Origin: JANWYU01 sp964655485
Lineage (GTDB): Bacteria > Bdellovibrionota > Bdellovibrionia > Bdellovibrionales > Bdellovibrionaceae
DNA length: 12,470 nt
Direction of reading: 5' to 3'
Assembly (NCBI GenBank): GCA_964655485.1
Contig: CAZZMS010000146.1
Coordinates: forward strand, 1 to 12,470
A program made the position numbers and the translations under genes. Within the stretch, counting starts at the first letter, position 1. Each line of letters begins with the position of its first letter. Of the stretch, positions 5,828 through 12,470 are shown one piece after another. Under the pieces are notes generated by a model that did no database searches, was not told the DNA's origin, and saw only the letters and a program-made list of their open reading frames with translations.

Positions 5828-7338
5828 TGCAACTCCAGCCAATCGACTTGTGGCCGACCCCAGCGATCCACAAGAGTTACCCAGGATAAATGAGGAGCCC
5901 TATAATCTATATCAAAACGCATTTTTTGATAGTCTTGTTCAGACTTTGACGATATACCTCTTATAACATTAGGCACATTAGGAATCGGCTGCGGCCTGAT
6001 AATTGCCAGGTGGGTATATCCGAGTCGAGATAAATTCTCTACCTCGACAATAAAATCTTCTCGATCTTGAGATGAATAAAAGTCAATGTCCCATGTCGGT
6101 AAATGAGGCGAGTATCGCTTCCATTTCTGTTGATAATAACGCATAAAAAAATAATCGTTACCTACCAACACCATTAGCCTAGGCATGGTCGATGCGGAGC
6201 CGTTTAAGGTCATTTCTTGCCACTTTTTGAAAACTAAATCACCCGCTGGACTAAGCACCGGGGTTTTTTGCTGCCAAAGACTTATTGAAAAATGAAGTAA
6301 TGAGCCTAGAGCACCTACACAAACCAACATGAAAAGCCTGGAGTGTATTATCACCCGCGAAATAGCTGGGAGCATAAAAAATAAGAATAAAGGTGCCAAG
6401 GCTGTTAGATGCACGAGGGTCGCACTCCATCCTGCGAGAATGAAAGTCGATAGAGCCAATCCCATCGCCCAACGTGGGATTAAAGATCTATCAGACTTAT
6501 TCTTGAAGAGGAATACGATACCAGAAATGAGTAACAAGCTATGAGTTAAACCCAAGACAGTATCGGGAAACACAAGATCGACCAATGCTCGCCCCAAATC
6601 TAAAAAGCTGTGCTGGCGAAAAAAATTTAGCTGTTTCCAAGCTGGTGTGATCCAAATCAATACAGATTGTATATACTGTATAACCGCATAATCCAGTCCA
6701 CGCTCTAAGAGATATCCCCCCTTTTTTGCAACCCATTGCATCTCTCCGCTCAGATGCAAAATGCTAAAATACAGAAAAGCGATTAGCGCGGCACGAGACA
6801 AGGCTCTCAGATCATGGCTTACAAACGACTTTAGGAAATCAAAAAGCCAAACGATTCGAAAGTAAACGTAAAAAAATAGCCCAGCCAATAAAGATAACAT
6901 TCTAAGCCAAGCCCAATGATTTTCGTAGGCCCAAAAATACAGACTTAAAATCCAATAAATGTTTAGTGGGCCTAAGCTCAAAGAAAAAAACGTATAATAA
7001 GGACTTGTAGCTAAAAGAAAAACCCCTAGTATTGCCTGATTGGGTGGGATTCTGGTTTTCAAAATCTTATACCAAAGAAATAGAGAAAGCCAAGATAGAA
7101 CAAGCGCTAACCAGCGAGCTGAAAGTCCTGTCCACCATTCAAAACCTCCAAAAAGCCAAGCCGCTGGAGTTTCCCACAACGCAACATCTTTACTTGAAAA
7201 AAAACCAGACCAACCCTCTTCCCAAAATCTCCCCCCCCAATATAAAACAACAGACTCATCGCCTTCTAAAACGAATTGAAGGCTGTAGGCCTGCCAAAGG
7301 TGAAAAAAAACTGCGATTAGTAAAAAAATATGAAGCAT
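5824..7338 (-). CDS. GT-C fold polytopic membrane glycosyltransferase (GT39/ArnT/PMT_2-like)
   Basis: A 504-residue membrane protein with roughly nine or ten hydrophobic helices up to about residue 360, followed by a soluble C-terminal domain of about 130 residues. After the first helix it carries LEGDESVVLYW (24-34). The Asp27-Glu28 pair there is the position of the catalytic acidic motif (GDEAxY) of GT39/GT83-type enzymes, which transfer sugars from polyprenyl-phosphate donors to acceptors on the periplasmic side. The C-terminal part (for example DIDFYSSQDREDFIVEVENL) resembles the periplasmic domain seen in some of these proteins. ATG 7338 follows the stop of the pseudopilin gene by two bases and has no visible Shine-Dalgarno, so it probably relies on coupling. 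The first 142 coding bases hold T7, T8, G8 and T8 runs. Its place behind three prepilin-like genes suggests it glycosylates pilus subunits or a surface glycan; the family assignment is more secure than the substrate. Confidence 0.78.
   Translation of the reverse strand: MLHIFLLIAVFFHLWQAYSLQFVLEGDESVVLYWGGRFWEEGWSGFFSSKDVALWETPAAWLFGGFEWWTGLSARWLALVLSWLSLFLWYKILKTRIPPNQAILGVFLLATSPYYTFFSLSLGPLNIYWILSLYFWAYENHWAWLRMLSLLAGLFFYVYFRIVWLFDFLKSFVSHDLRALSRAALIAFLYFSILHLSGEMQWVAKKGGYLLERGLDYAVIQYIQSVLIWITPAWKQLNFFRQHSFLDLGRALVDLVFPDTVLGLTHSLLLISGIVFLFKNKSDRSLIPRWAMGLALSTFILAGWSATLVHLTALAPLFLFFMLPAISRVIIHSRLFMLVCVGALGSLLHFSISLWQQKTPVLSPAGDLVFKKWQEMTLNGSASTMPRLMVLVGNDYFFMRYYQQKWKRYSPHLPTWDIDFYSSQDREDFIVEVENLSRLGYTHLAIIRPQPIPNVPNVIRGISSKSEQDYQKMRFDIDYRAPHLSWVTLVDRWGRPQVDWLELQ
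7197..7328 (-). repeat. Cluster of homopolymer tracts at the 5' end of the glycosyltransferase gene
   Basis: On the coding (minus) strand the gene opens with T7 (7322-7328), T8 (7303-7310), G8 (7231-7238, encoding the end of Tyr-Trp-Gly-Gly) and T8 (7197-7204). Each is inside the reading frame within the first 142 bases, where a one-base slip would truncate the enzyme. G8-type tracts in surface glycosyltransferase genes are a classic substrate for slipped-strand phase variation. The gene also has an adjacent A6G6 (coding strand) at about 6716-6727. Confidence 0.6.
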
Positions 7339-7340
7339 AT

Positions 7341-7859
7341 CTACATTTTAAGTAGCATAGCTTTCACTCGAGAAAAGTAATAGGTCTTTTCGTCACCAGT
7401 TACTTTGTCTTTGTAGCTAACCGAATAAACCAAGCGAACTAACGGGGCGTCATCAAACTGATTGGCTGACGCATGCGAGTAAAGACGATCTTTCTCCCTT
7501 ATTTTATAAAATCTAACTTGGAACTCACACAGGTTGGAATTTACATCAACAGGCTGACCTACGATATCATAACAAACTTTTCGCGCATAATTCTGTCCAA
7601 AGCTTTGTTTAAAATTTTCAAAATTAAAATTTTGGTTCAAAGCAGGCACATTGGCTGCAGGAAGATTTGAAATTTGTTGATAAAGATCAAGCTCGATTTT
7701 ATCCATCACTTTAATAAATTCACTTCTTTGTAAAATACCCAAAGATTGCCGACTAGAGTAACTCTTCAGGGCTAAAACGCCAGCGACTGAGATAGAAATA
7801 ATCACCAGCGAGACCGTAAGTTCAAGAAAAGTCACCCCTCTCTGTGAGTACTGCTTCAT
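7341..7859 (-). CDS. Type IV pilin/type II secretion-like pseudopilin (minor pilin)
   Basis: A 172-residue protein with a short prepilin leader and class III cleavage site: MKQYSQRG (1-8), then VTFLELTVSLVIISISVAGV. Cleavage after Gly8 would leave Val1 with the key Glu at mature position 5 (residue 13), followed by the hydrophobic N-terminal helix of type IV pilins, GspI/J-type pseudopilins and PilV-like proteins. The remainder is a small soluble head with two cysteines (about 105-120, possibly one disulfide). GGAGG (7866-7870) lies six bases before ATG 7859, inside the end of the upstream gene, whose stop is one base away. This points to tight co-expression with the two larger pilin-like proteins. 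It is likely processed by prepilin peptidase and inserted in the inner membrane before assembly. Confidence 0.85.
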   Translation of the reverse strand: MKQYSQRGVTFLELTVSLVIISISVAGVLALKSYSSRQSLGILQRSEFIKVMDKIELDLYQQISNLPAANVPALNQNFNFENFKQSFGQNYARKVCYDIVGQPVDVNSNLCEFQVRFYKIREKDRLYSHASANQFDDAPLVRLVYSVSYKDKVTGDEKTYYFSRVKAMLLKM

Positions 7860-7860
7860 A

Positions 7861-9564
7861 CTATTCCTCCCTCAGCCCCCGAGAAAACAGGGGGAGGTTT
7901 CTCAATGGAACTCCCACACCGCTCAAGATTCTTGAACCCTCTATGGAGATTTGTTTTAGCACTTCATCATCCGCAATCCCAGGCAAGCCTTTTCTAACTT
8001 TTCCTAGTCCATAAACTTTAGATCCATCAGGTATATTCAAATACCCTCCCATTACCGTTCCATATATCGTCGTAGCCCCAGAGGCTTGAAGCCTCTTCAC
8101 AGGGCTCAGGATAAATGCGTGAGAACCAGAAATGTTCACATTCATTACTCCCCCAGCAATAAATAGCTTTCCCGGAGACGAAGGAGCACAGGTCTCTCTC
8201 ACAATCGGAGCGACAGCAGTACTCAAATCATAACTATAATTTCCACTACTCACTGAGACTGGGTAATAACTACAGATGTTAGTTAGACCCAGGATATAGT
8301 CTTCAATATTGAAAACCTGAGTCAGTTGTCCGGGTTTTCTACAGTAGAGCTGAGTTTGATTAATGATGGCTGGGAAGTTATCTGAACAAGAATTGTCGTA
8401 AACCAGACGGTGAACCGGAAATCTTTCCACCAAACCTTTTGGAAATTTTTGGGAGAGCACGGAGGCGAACTCCTCAATGCTCATATCAGGGGGCTGTATG
8501 ATTTCACCACTAATGATGACAGCCTCAGAAAAAACAGGGAGACTACGCACATCAACGTCGATATCGCCATTAAAGAAAACCCTGCCATAAACCTGAGTAT
8601 TTTTTCCACCAAGTATGAGGCTTTCTGAAAGCTTCCTTGTTGGCATACCTTGACTAGTCTCCGGATACATAAAAAACAAGGCGAAATCCTTAATTGCGGG
8701 GATCTGGTAGATCACGCTATGGTATCCACGTACCCATTTCTTACGAAAGCTCTCTCCATAACTCAGCTCACTCTCAACAGTCACTAAGCGCTCATTCCCA
8801 ATCGTCTTGTAACCCCGCAATGAACGATGGAACTTATACCGGAATGTCAATTGTGGGTTAAGAGCCCTCAGGGACTGAATAAAGTTCTGATCCACGTGTA
8901 ATAGAAAACGGGAATCAGACTGTTGGCTGAGCATATGAGTAAGATCAGCTTCTAAAACATACTCATCAGATTGATTAGCGCGTAAAATGGCCTGTCTTTG
9001 TCCACCTGCTTGAGTAACAATTTGGTTACCGACTCGCTTAAATAGCGAGGTGGAACCAGAGGTTCTCCATAGCTTGAATACAATATCCTCTAACATGAAG
9101 CCGTCTAAAGAGGGATCACGTATATAAAAAGGGCAAAAAGCAGTGCTATTGCCTAACAACAAATTACCCACTTGATTCGCGTTCACATCATATCCACCAC
9201 ACACGTTACCAATGAGATGATCCCGGAGCTCAAGTGAGCCCATCGGCTGGTCGAGAAGCTCGAAAATGATACTCTTTTGATCCTGTTGGAACTCAAATGG
9301 TTTTTCAGCTGATACCACTTTATCATACGCTAGAACGTAAAGACCAAGCTCTGCAAGATCGTTAACTAACTGCTGAGACTGAATATAAAAAACCTCATCC
9401 TCACGAGAAACTTTTTGCATCCCTAAAAGACCTACCAACATATAACCAGTAACAGCCAATACCGCTGCCCCGGCAATCGAGTAAGTCAACGCACTACCTC
9501 GTTGCTGGTAAGCTATCTTCCTACATAAACTGGTCTTTAGGGCCAACTCAGTCACAGTCCACAT
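7861..9564 (-). CDS. Large PilX/PulK-like prepilin-type protein lacking Glu5
   Basis: About 567 residues from the chosen ATG 9564 (AAGGTG lies close upstream; overlap with the previous gene is 17 bases). A farther ATG at 9597 gives 578 residues but a 50-base overlap. From ATG 9564 the leader is 23 residues and ends QQRG, followed by SALTYSIAGAAVLAVTGYMLVGLL. This is a prepilin-like cleavage site plus helix, but position 5 is Tyr rather than Glu, a feature of tip pseudopilins of the GspK/PilX type. The long mature domain has at least six cysteines in the C-terminal half, consistent with extracytoplasmic disulfides. The last 80 or so residues (GGVMNVNISGSHAF, SGATTIYGTVMGGYLNIPDG) are glycine-rich and repetitive, reminiscent of a bactofilin or polymer-type beta fold. 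It probably caps or initiates a pilus-like fibre together with its neighbours. Function is inferred from position and N-terminus. Confidence 0.75.
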   Translation of the reverse strand: MWTVTELALKTSLCRKIAYQQRGSALTYSIAGAAVLAVTGYMLVGLLGMQKVSREDEVFYIQSQQLVNDLAELGLYVLAYDKVVSAEKPFEFQQDQKSIIFELLDQPMGSLELRDHLIGNVCGGYDVNANQVGNLLLGNSTAFCPFYIRDPSLDGFMLEDIVFKLWRTSGSTSLFKRVGNQIVTQAGGQRQAILRANQSDEYVLEADLTHMLSQQSDSRFLLHVDQNFIQSLRALNPQLTFRYKFHRSLRGYKTIGNERLVTVESELSYGESFRKKWVRGYHSVIYQIPAIKDFALFFMYPETSQGMPTRKLSESLILGGKNTQVYGRVFFNGDIDVDVRSLPVFSEAVIISGEIIQPPDMSIEEFASVLSQKFPKGLVERFPVHRLVYDNSCSDNFPAIINQTQLYCRKPGQLTQVFNIEDYILGLTNICSYYPVSVSSGNYSYDLSTAVAPIVRETCAPSSPGKLFIAGGVMNVNISGSHAFILSPVKRLQASGATTIYGTVMGGYLNIPDGSKVYGLGKVRKGLPGIADDEVLKQISIEGSRILSGVGVPLRNLPLFSRGLREE

Positions 9565-11260
9565 AAACACCTTCTGGCTTAGTCCATAAATTACCATTCT
9601 TGTCGTAAATGGTTAGCTTGTAGGGGTAGAAAAACAGTCTCTTTATCTTCGCGCCTGGACTAGGAGGACTCAATGAACCCCAAACCCTTCCTTGGTTAAG
9701 GTCAACATTCTCACCTTCCCACTGCCATCCCAGCAGCGACAGACGCCCCATAGGCTGATCCACATCACGGCCTACCACTCTCGAACCTACTCCATAGTCA
9801 AGTCCACCGTTTCTTAAATTCTTTTTGCACCAAGGCAAATCACCACGAAAACTGTATTGAGTTGGCAAGCGAACAGTAACACTTGAGCAATCAATATTTT
9901 TTACGCTAGAAGTTACCGTATCGTAGTAGCTCATGGTCGCATTCAAAGAAATTTCTCCTGTGGCAGCACAGGTGTATACTTCAAAACCTCCAGATTTCTG
10001 ATTAAGCGCGATAGGGCCTTGGGTACCAGTTCCTGCCGCCCAGTCATACAAATTTCGACTGGGGTAAGGAATTGTATCTCTGGTCCGAAAGGGATCGTGT
10101 GCAAAACAGCTCATTCGAGAATTCCCAGAGGGAACCAATGTGACTAAAATAGTTGCTCCGTTAATACCCGCCTCAGAAACTTCCCCCGTCAAAGTAAATG
10201 TGTACATATTACGCCACCACTCTTGCCATGGCGGCATATTGATAAGTCGCGGCTCATACCGAATTTTCAAGTTACACCCAGGGAAGGCCACAGCGGCCGT
10301 AGGCACACCCTGAGGAACATATTCGTTCAACTGGCTAGGGGCACGCAATTCGAATTCTGCCTTGTTTGTTTGAATTGCTTGATAGATTGAACCGACTGAG
10401 CGAGCTGCTAATTGCTCCATAGGCAACGAACTATCACGCAAAATAACGTCAAACTGAATTGACATTTTACCATAAGCAGGCTCATCCAAGTCTGGTAGCC
10501 AGCGAGACAAAAATCTCAACCTTGATATATTCGAAAGTAACAAGAACTTAATAGGGTCCTGTCGCCTATAAAAAGTTCTATAAACACTACCGTTCTCCCA
10601 TTTGTAATCTACTGGACTTATTTTATATAAAAATACATTCGAACGTAGCGAGGGCGCAAAAAAAGAAGCCACTGAACTTTGCGATAGATTCGAAACACAA
10701 GAGTAACCAGATATTGCGAAACTCCCTGATTTAATAAGCAATGTACTACCAACTTCATCAATTTCATCAACATAAAATAAACTGGCGACAGAGGGAGTTT
10801 GCGCCAAGCTCAGCACCACCCAATCACCAATCTGAAAGTTGTAAATGCTTGGTACAACCACTCTTTGTCCATCACTTGCGAGACCCACAAGTAGAGGTTT
10901 ATCCGAGGTAACAAAAGAAAGCCTCGGACTTGTTTCAGCCAAATCAAAAGTGGACTGAGAGTCAGTTGAAAATAACTTAAATCCACTCTGATCTGAACAG
11001 CTAAAGTAACCCAATTTCAAAAATTGAGCTCCTCGCAGGTCATCGATCAAGACTCGGTATCCTTGCACCAAATCACTACTTTGCTCCAATGTTTGTTGTG
11101 TCGAGGTAAGAGTCTGATTAACCTCTCCAATCTGAGAACTTAAAACTAAAATGATCAGCGAGGAAAGGCCAAGCGCTACAACGGCCTCGGCAAGAGTAAA
11201 GCCTCTTACCTTTGTGTTACTGAATTGAGGCTTGCCCAGAAACTTGGCCAATAGAGTCAC
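9548..11260 (-). CDS. Large PilW-like prepilin (minor pilin)
   Basis: A 570-residue protein starting at GTG 11260, supported by AGGAGG at 11269-11274 with eight bases of spacing. A 20-residue leader ends in KVRG and is followed by FTLAEAVVALGLSSLIILVLSS. Cleavage after Gly20 gives Phe1 with Glu at mature position 5 (residue 25), the standard prepilin peptidase substrate, then a hydrophobic helix. The mature head is very long for this family, since PilW proteins are usually 250-400 residues, and has scattered cysteines and many beta-type segments. It follows the EF-hand-like gene by 12 bases and overlaps the PilX-like gene, matching the pilW-pilX order of minor pilin operons. It likely sits in the inner membrane, then in the pilus tip or initiation complex. 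PilW is the best analogue; a type II secretion GspJ-like role is the alternative. Confidence 0.82.
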   Translation of the reverse strand: MTLLAKFLGKPQFSNTKVRGFTLAEAVVALGLSSLIILVLSSQIGEVNQTLTSTQQTLEQSSDLVQGYRVLIDDLRGAQFLKLGYFSCSDQSGFKLFSTDSQSTFDLAETSPRLSFVTSDKPLLVGLASDGQRVVVPSIYNFQIGDWVVLSLAQTPSVASLFYVDEIDEVGSTLLIKSGSFAISGYSCVSNLSQSSVASFFAPSLRSNVFLYKISPVDYKWENGSVYRTFYRRQDPIKFLLLSNISRLRFLSRWLPDLDEPAYGKMSIQFDVILRDSSLPMEQLAARSVGSIYQAIQTNKAEFELRAPSQLNEYVPQGVPTAAVAFPGCNLKIRYEPRLINMPPWQEWWRNMYTFTLTGEVSEAGINGATILVTLVPSGNSRMSCFAHDPFRTRDTIPYPSRNLYDWAAGTGTQGPIALNQKSGGFEVYTCAATGEISLNATMSYYDTVTSSVKNIDCSSVTVRLPTQYSFRGDLPWCKKNLRNGGLDYGVGSRVVGRDVDQPMGRLSLLGWQWEGENVDLNQGRVWGSLSPPSPGAKIKRLFFYPYKLTIYDKNGNLWTKPEGVYVDCD

Positions 11261-11268
11261 GTGTATAT

Positions 11269-11274
11269 CCTCCT
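11269..11274 (-). promoter_or_regulatory. Shine-Dalgarno supporting the GTG start at 11260
   Basis: AGGAGG on the minus strand, eight bases before GTG 11260. It overlaps the stop codon (11273-11275) of the upstream gene, so the two genes are probably translationally linked. Confidence 0.7.
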
Positions 11275-12253
11275 ATTTTCGCTTGTAGGCCTGAAAATAA
11301 TAGTCACCATAATTGAGATAACTATTAAATATGTTGTTATAATAAACAGAATAAAGAGTTTTACCTTCCGTTCCTCTCTGAGATCTCTTAAAATAATCTA
11401 AATACAGAATCTGAACACCATGAGCTGCCAAACTCTCTAATTCATCCGGTTCAGCCATACCATTGCGATTACGATCGAACCAAAGACGTAATTGAGCGTA
11501 TACCTTATCTTTAGCATCGATGAGTTGGTCGCGATTTTTATCAAAAGATTTTAGTTTTTCAAATCCATTTGCAAACTTATCATCACCAAACAGCTCTTTT
11601 ACGGATTGAACCTGCCCCAATTTATTTGGCAGAACAAGAAAGGCTACCTCGTTCGTATTTACCGGCCAATCGATTAATGCCTTTTCTCCCCGTCCCTTGA
11701 TATCGAAAAACACAGCCATATCAGTACGACGAGAGATTTCGATACCATTACCAAAAACGTCTACGATAATAGGAGACCAACTCACACTCAGGTTCTCATA
11801 TTCAAAGCCTGCACCCGGACAAACTGGAATAGAAAAGCGGCCTGCCACATTACCACCGCCCTCTGAGTTGGCGGGGCAGTTCTGGCCACCCAGGTTTTCC
11901 GAAGAGCAAAAATGGCCAGGCGGATTAGAAACACCATCACATTCTTTGGAACCAAAATAACGAACCTCAAAATTCATGTTCTCTACGCATTCGGCTGGAG
12001 CTTTAATCCGATTGAAACTAAAGATGGGCTTTCGCCGAGTAGTCGAATCCTGATCAACAGGTAAAGGAGCTGTGTCAGCAGCTAAATCGACTTCTGCGGC
12101 TATGGCATCAGACTGGAAGCGGCAAGGAATGCAACTATACCCCAAACGCTGACCATAACTTGATGGATAAGCTGTAAATAACCTTGGATTACTTCCTCCC
12201 AGCGCAGAGGTATAGGGAAAGACACCTTGATTCGACAGATTTGATGTGACCAT
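11273..12253 (-). CDS. EF-hand-like calcium-binding protein in a minor pilin operon (possibly 5'-truncated)
   Basis: A 326-residue protein. Residues about 160-285 match the pattern 'PIxxDxxGNGIxxS... FDIxGxGxKxxxxW... AFLVL' found in RTX/adhesin-type proteins. Two good EF-type loops follow: D238-K-N-R-D-Q-L-I-D-A-K-D249 and D260-R-N-R-N-G-M-A-E-P-D-E271, with Asp/Asn at the calcium positions 1, 3, 5 and an acid at 12. The N-terminal half is rich in cysteines (positions 41, 44, 89, 105, 116, 126, 145), suggesting an extracytoplasmic location, yet no Sec signal or prepilin leader is visible at the chosen ATG 12253. An in-frame TAG sits directly before this ATG and there is no clear ribosome binding site. 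The true start may be elsewhere, or the gene may have lost its 5' part. It is first in the pilin operon, comparable to the calcium-binding PilY1 found with pilVWX, so a tip-associated or adhesin role is plausible. Confidence 0.6.
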   Translation of the reverse strand: MVTSNLSNQGVFPYTSALGGSNPRLFTAYPSSYGQRLGYSCIPCRFQSDAIAAEVDLAADTAPLPVDQDSTTRRKPIFSFNRIKAPAECVENMNFEVRYFGSKECDGVSNPPGHFCSSENLGGQNCPANSEGGGNVAGRFSIPVCPGAGFEYENLSVSWSPIIVDVFGNGIEISRRTDMAVFFDIKGRGEKALIDWPVNTNEVAFLVLPNKLGQVQSVKELFGDDKFANGFEKLKSFDKNRDQLIDAKDKVYAQLRLWFDRNRNGMAEPDELESLAAHGVQILYLDYFKRSQRGTEGKTLYSVYYNNIFNSYLNYGDYYFQAYKRK

Positions 12254-12307
12254 CTATCCGGGCCAGTTATATTTAGCAGAACAACATAGTGCCGCAATCA
12301 TTTGCAT

Positions 12308-12313
12308 ATTATA
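12308..12313 (-). promoter_or_regulatory. Consensus -10 hexamer upstream of the pilin operon
   Basis: TATAAT on the minus strand, 54 bases upstream of ATG 12253. It would start transcription near 12301 and drive the six-gene operon down to 5141. The -35 is poor: the nearest TTG-type hexamers are wrongly spaced (TTGCTT at 14 bases) or poorly matched. It also lies inside a coding-like stretch, so its role is uncertain. Confidence 0.35.
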
Positions 12314-12360
12314 GTGGGGAAGACGCAAAGCAAAATTTTGCGAGAACTCATTATTGGATC

Positions 12361-12470
12361 CTAAGTCTGGATCTCAGGCATTGCATGGTCACCATGTTCG
12401 CGAAACCGTAACGGTACACGGAACGGTATGTAAAAACAAAGAAAAACTAGCACCATTAGTACACTCCACA
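12361..12470 (-). CDS. Possible 3' end of a membrane protein gene entering from the right edge
   Basis: Minus-strand frame open from the window edge to a TAG at 12361-12363, 36 codons. It encodes WSVLMVLVFLCFYIPF, a strongly hydrophobic segment, then a charged tail (RVPLRFREHGDHAMPEIQT). Codon use looks coding-like but the length is too short for certainty, as a random 36-codon open stretch is not rare. It may be the C-terminus of a neighbouring gene, or the displaced N-terminal membrane anchor of the EF-hand-like protein joined by a frameshift. Several short palindromes (12384-12396 and 12405-12415) lie in it. Confidence 0.3.
   Translation of the reverse strand, partial: WSVLMVLVFLCFYIPFRVPLRFREHGDHAMPEIQT

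Noticed and set aside
7032..7355. 107-codon plus-strand open frame opposite the glycosyltransferase start
   Set aside because: It is antisense to a hydrophobic membrane-protein region, which tends to give hydrophilic open frames on the other strand. It has no ribosome binding site or family resemblance.
12100..12297. 65-codon minus-strand frame overlapping the start of the EF-hand-like gene
   Set aside because: Codon pattern of the other frame is better and leads into the EF-hand domain. This one shows no motif.
1..12470. CRISPR array, tRNA, rRNA or insertion sequence
   Set aside because: No regularly spaced repeats, cloverleaf-type sequence or transposase frame was seen.

Overview
The window suggests a Gram-negative bacterium of moderate GC content. 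It has minor (pseudo)pilins with prepilin-type leaders, polyprenyl-type membrane glycosyltransferases, and a gene set resembling surface-glycan loci. The large, cysteine-rich minor pilins and the mix of ATG, GTG and TTG candidate starts would fit a Bdellovibrionota or deltaproteobacterial-type genome. That placement is a guess, because nothing here is a taxonomic marker.

Layout. (1) Positions 1-352, minus strand: the 5' part of a gene leaving the window, weakly DprA-like, with a strong ribosome binding site and a 14-bp palindrome just upstream. (2) Positions 511-4938, plus strand: a polysaccharide or sugar-nucleotide cluster. It starts with a 9-codon leader ORF, then a split transketolase-type enzyme (N- and C-terminal halves as two genes with an ATGA overlap). 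After a 149-bp gap comes a fused sugar epimerase/dehydratase plus GT2 glycosyltransferase, then a SAM methyltransferase (again an ATGA overlap). (3) Positions 4939-5140: a spacer between convergent genes, bounded by a 14-bp near-perfect inverted repeat and full of small hairpins. (4) Positions 12253 down to 5141, minus strand: a tightly packed six-gene operon. In transcription order it encodes an EF-hand-like calcium-binding protein, a large PilW-like prepilin, a large PilX/PulK-like protein without the usual Glu5, a small pseudopilin, a GT-C (GT39/ArnT-like) membrane glycosyltransferase and a methyltransferase with a membrane anchor. (5) Positions 12254-12470: a possible promoter and coding-like fragments, perhaps the end of another gene or the broken 5' part of the calcium-binding gene.

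How it may work together (inference). The minus-strand operon looks like a minor-pilin cassette carrying its own glycan-transfer and methylation enzymes. The first 142 bases of the glycosyltransferase gene contain four homopolymer tracts (T7, T8, G8, T8 on the coding strand), so its translation could switch on and off by slipped-strand mispairing. The convergent plus-strand operon could make and assemble an unusual sugar on a lipid carrier, since it pairs a TPP-dependent C2-transfer enzyme with an epimerase-GT2 fusion. The most interesting candidate is therefore a pilus-like apparatus with a calcium-binding component and possibly phase-variable glycosylation.
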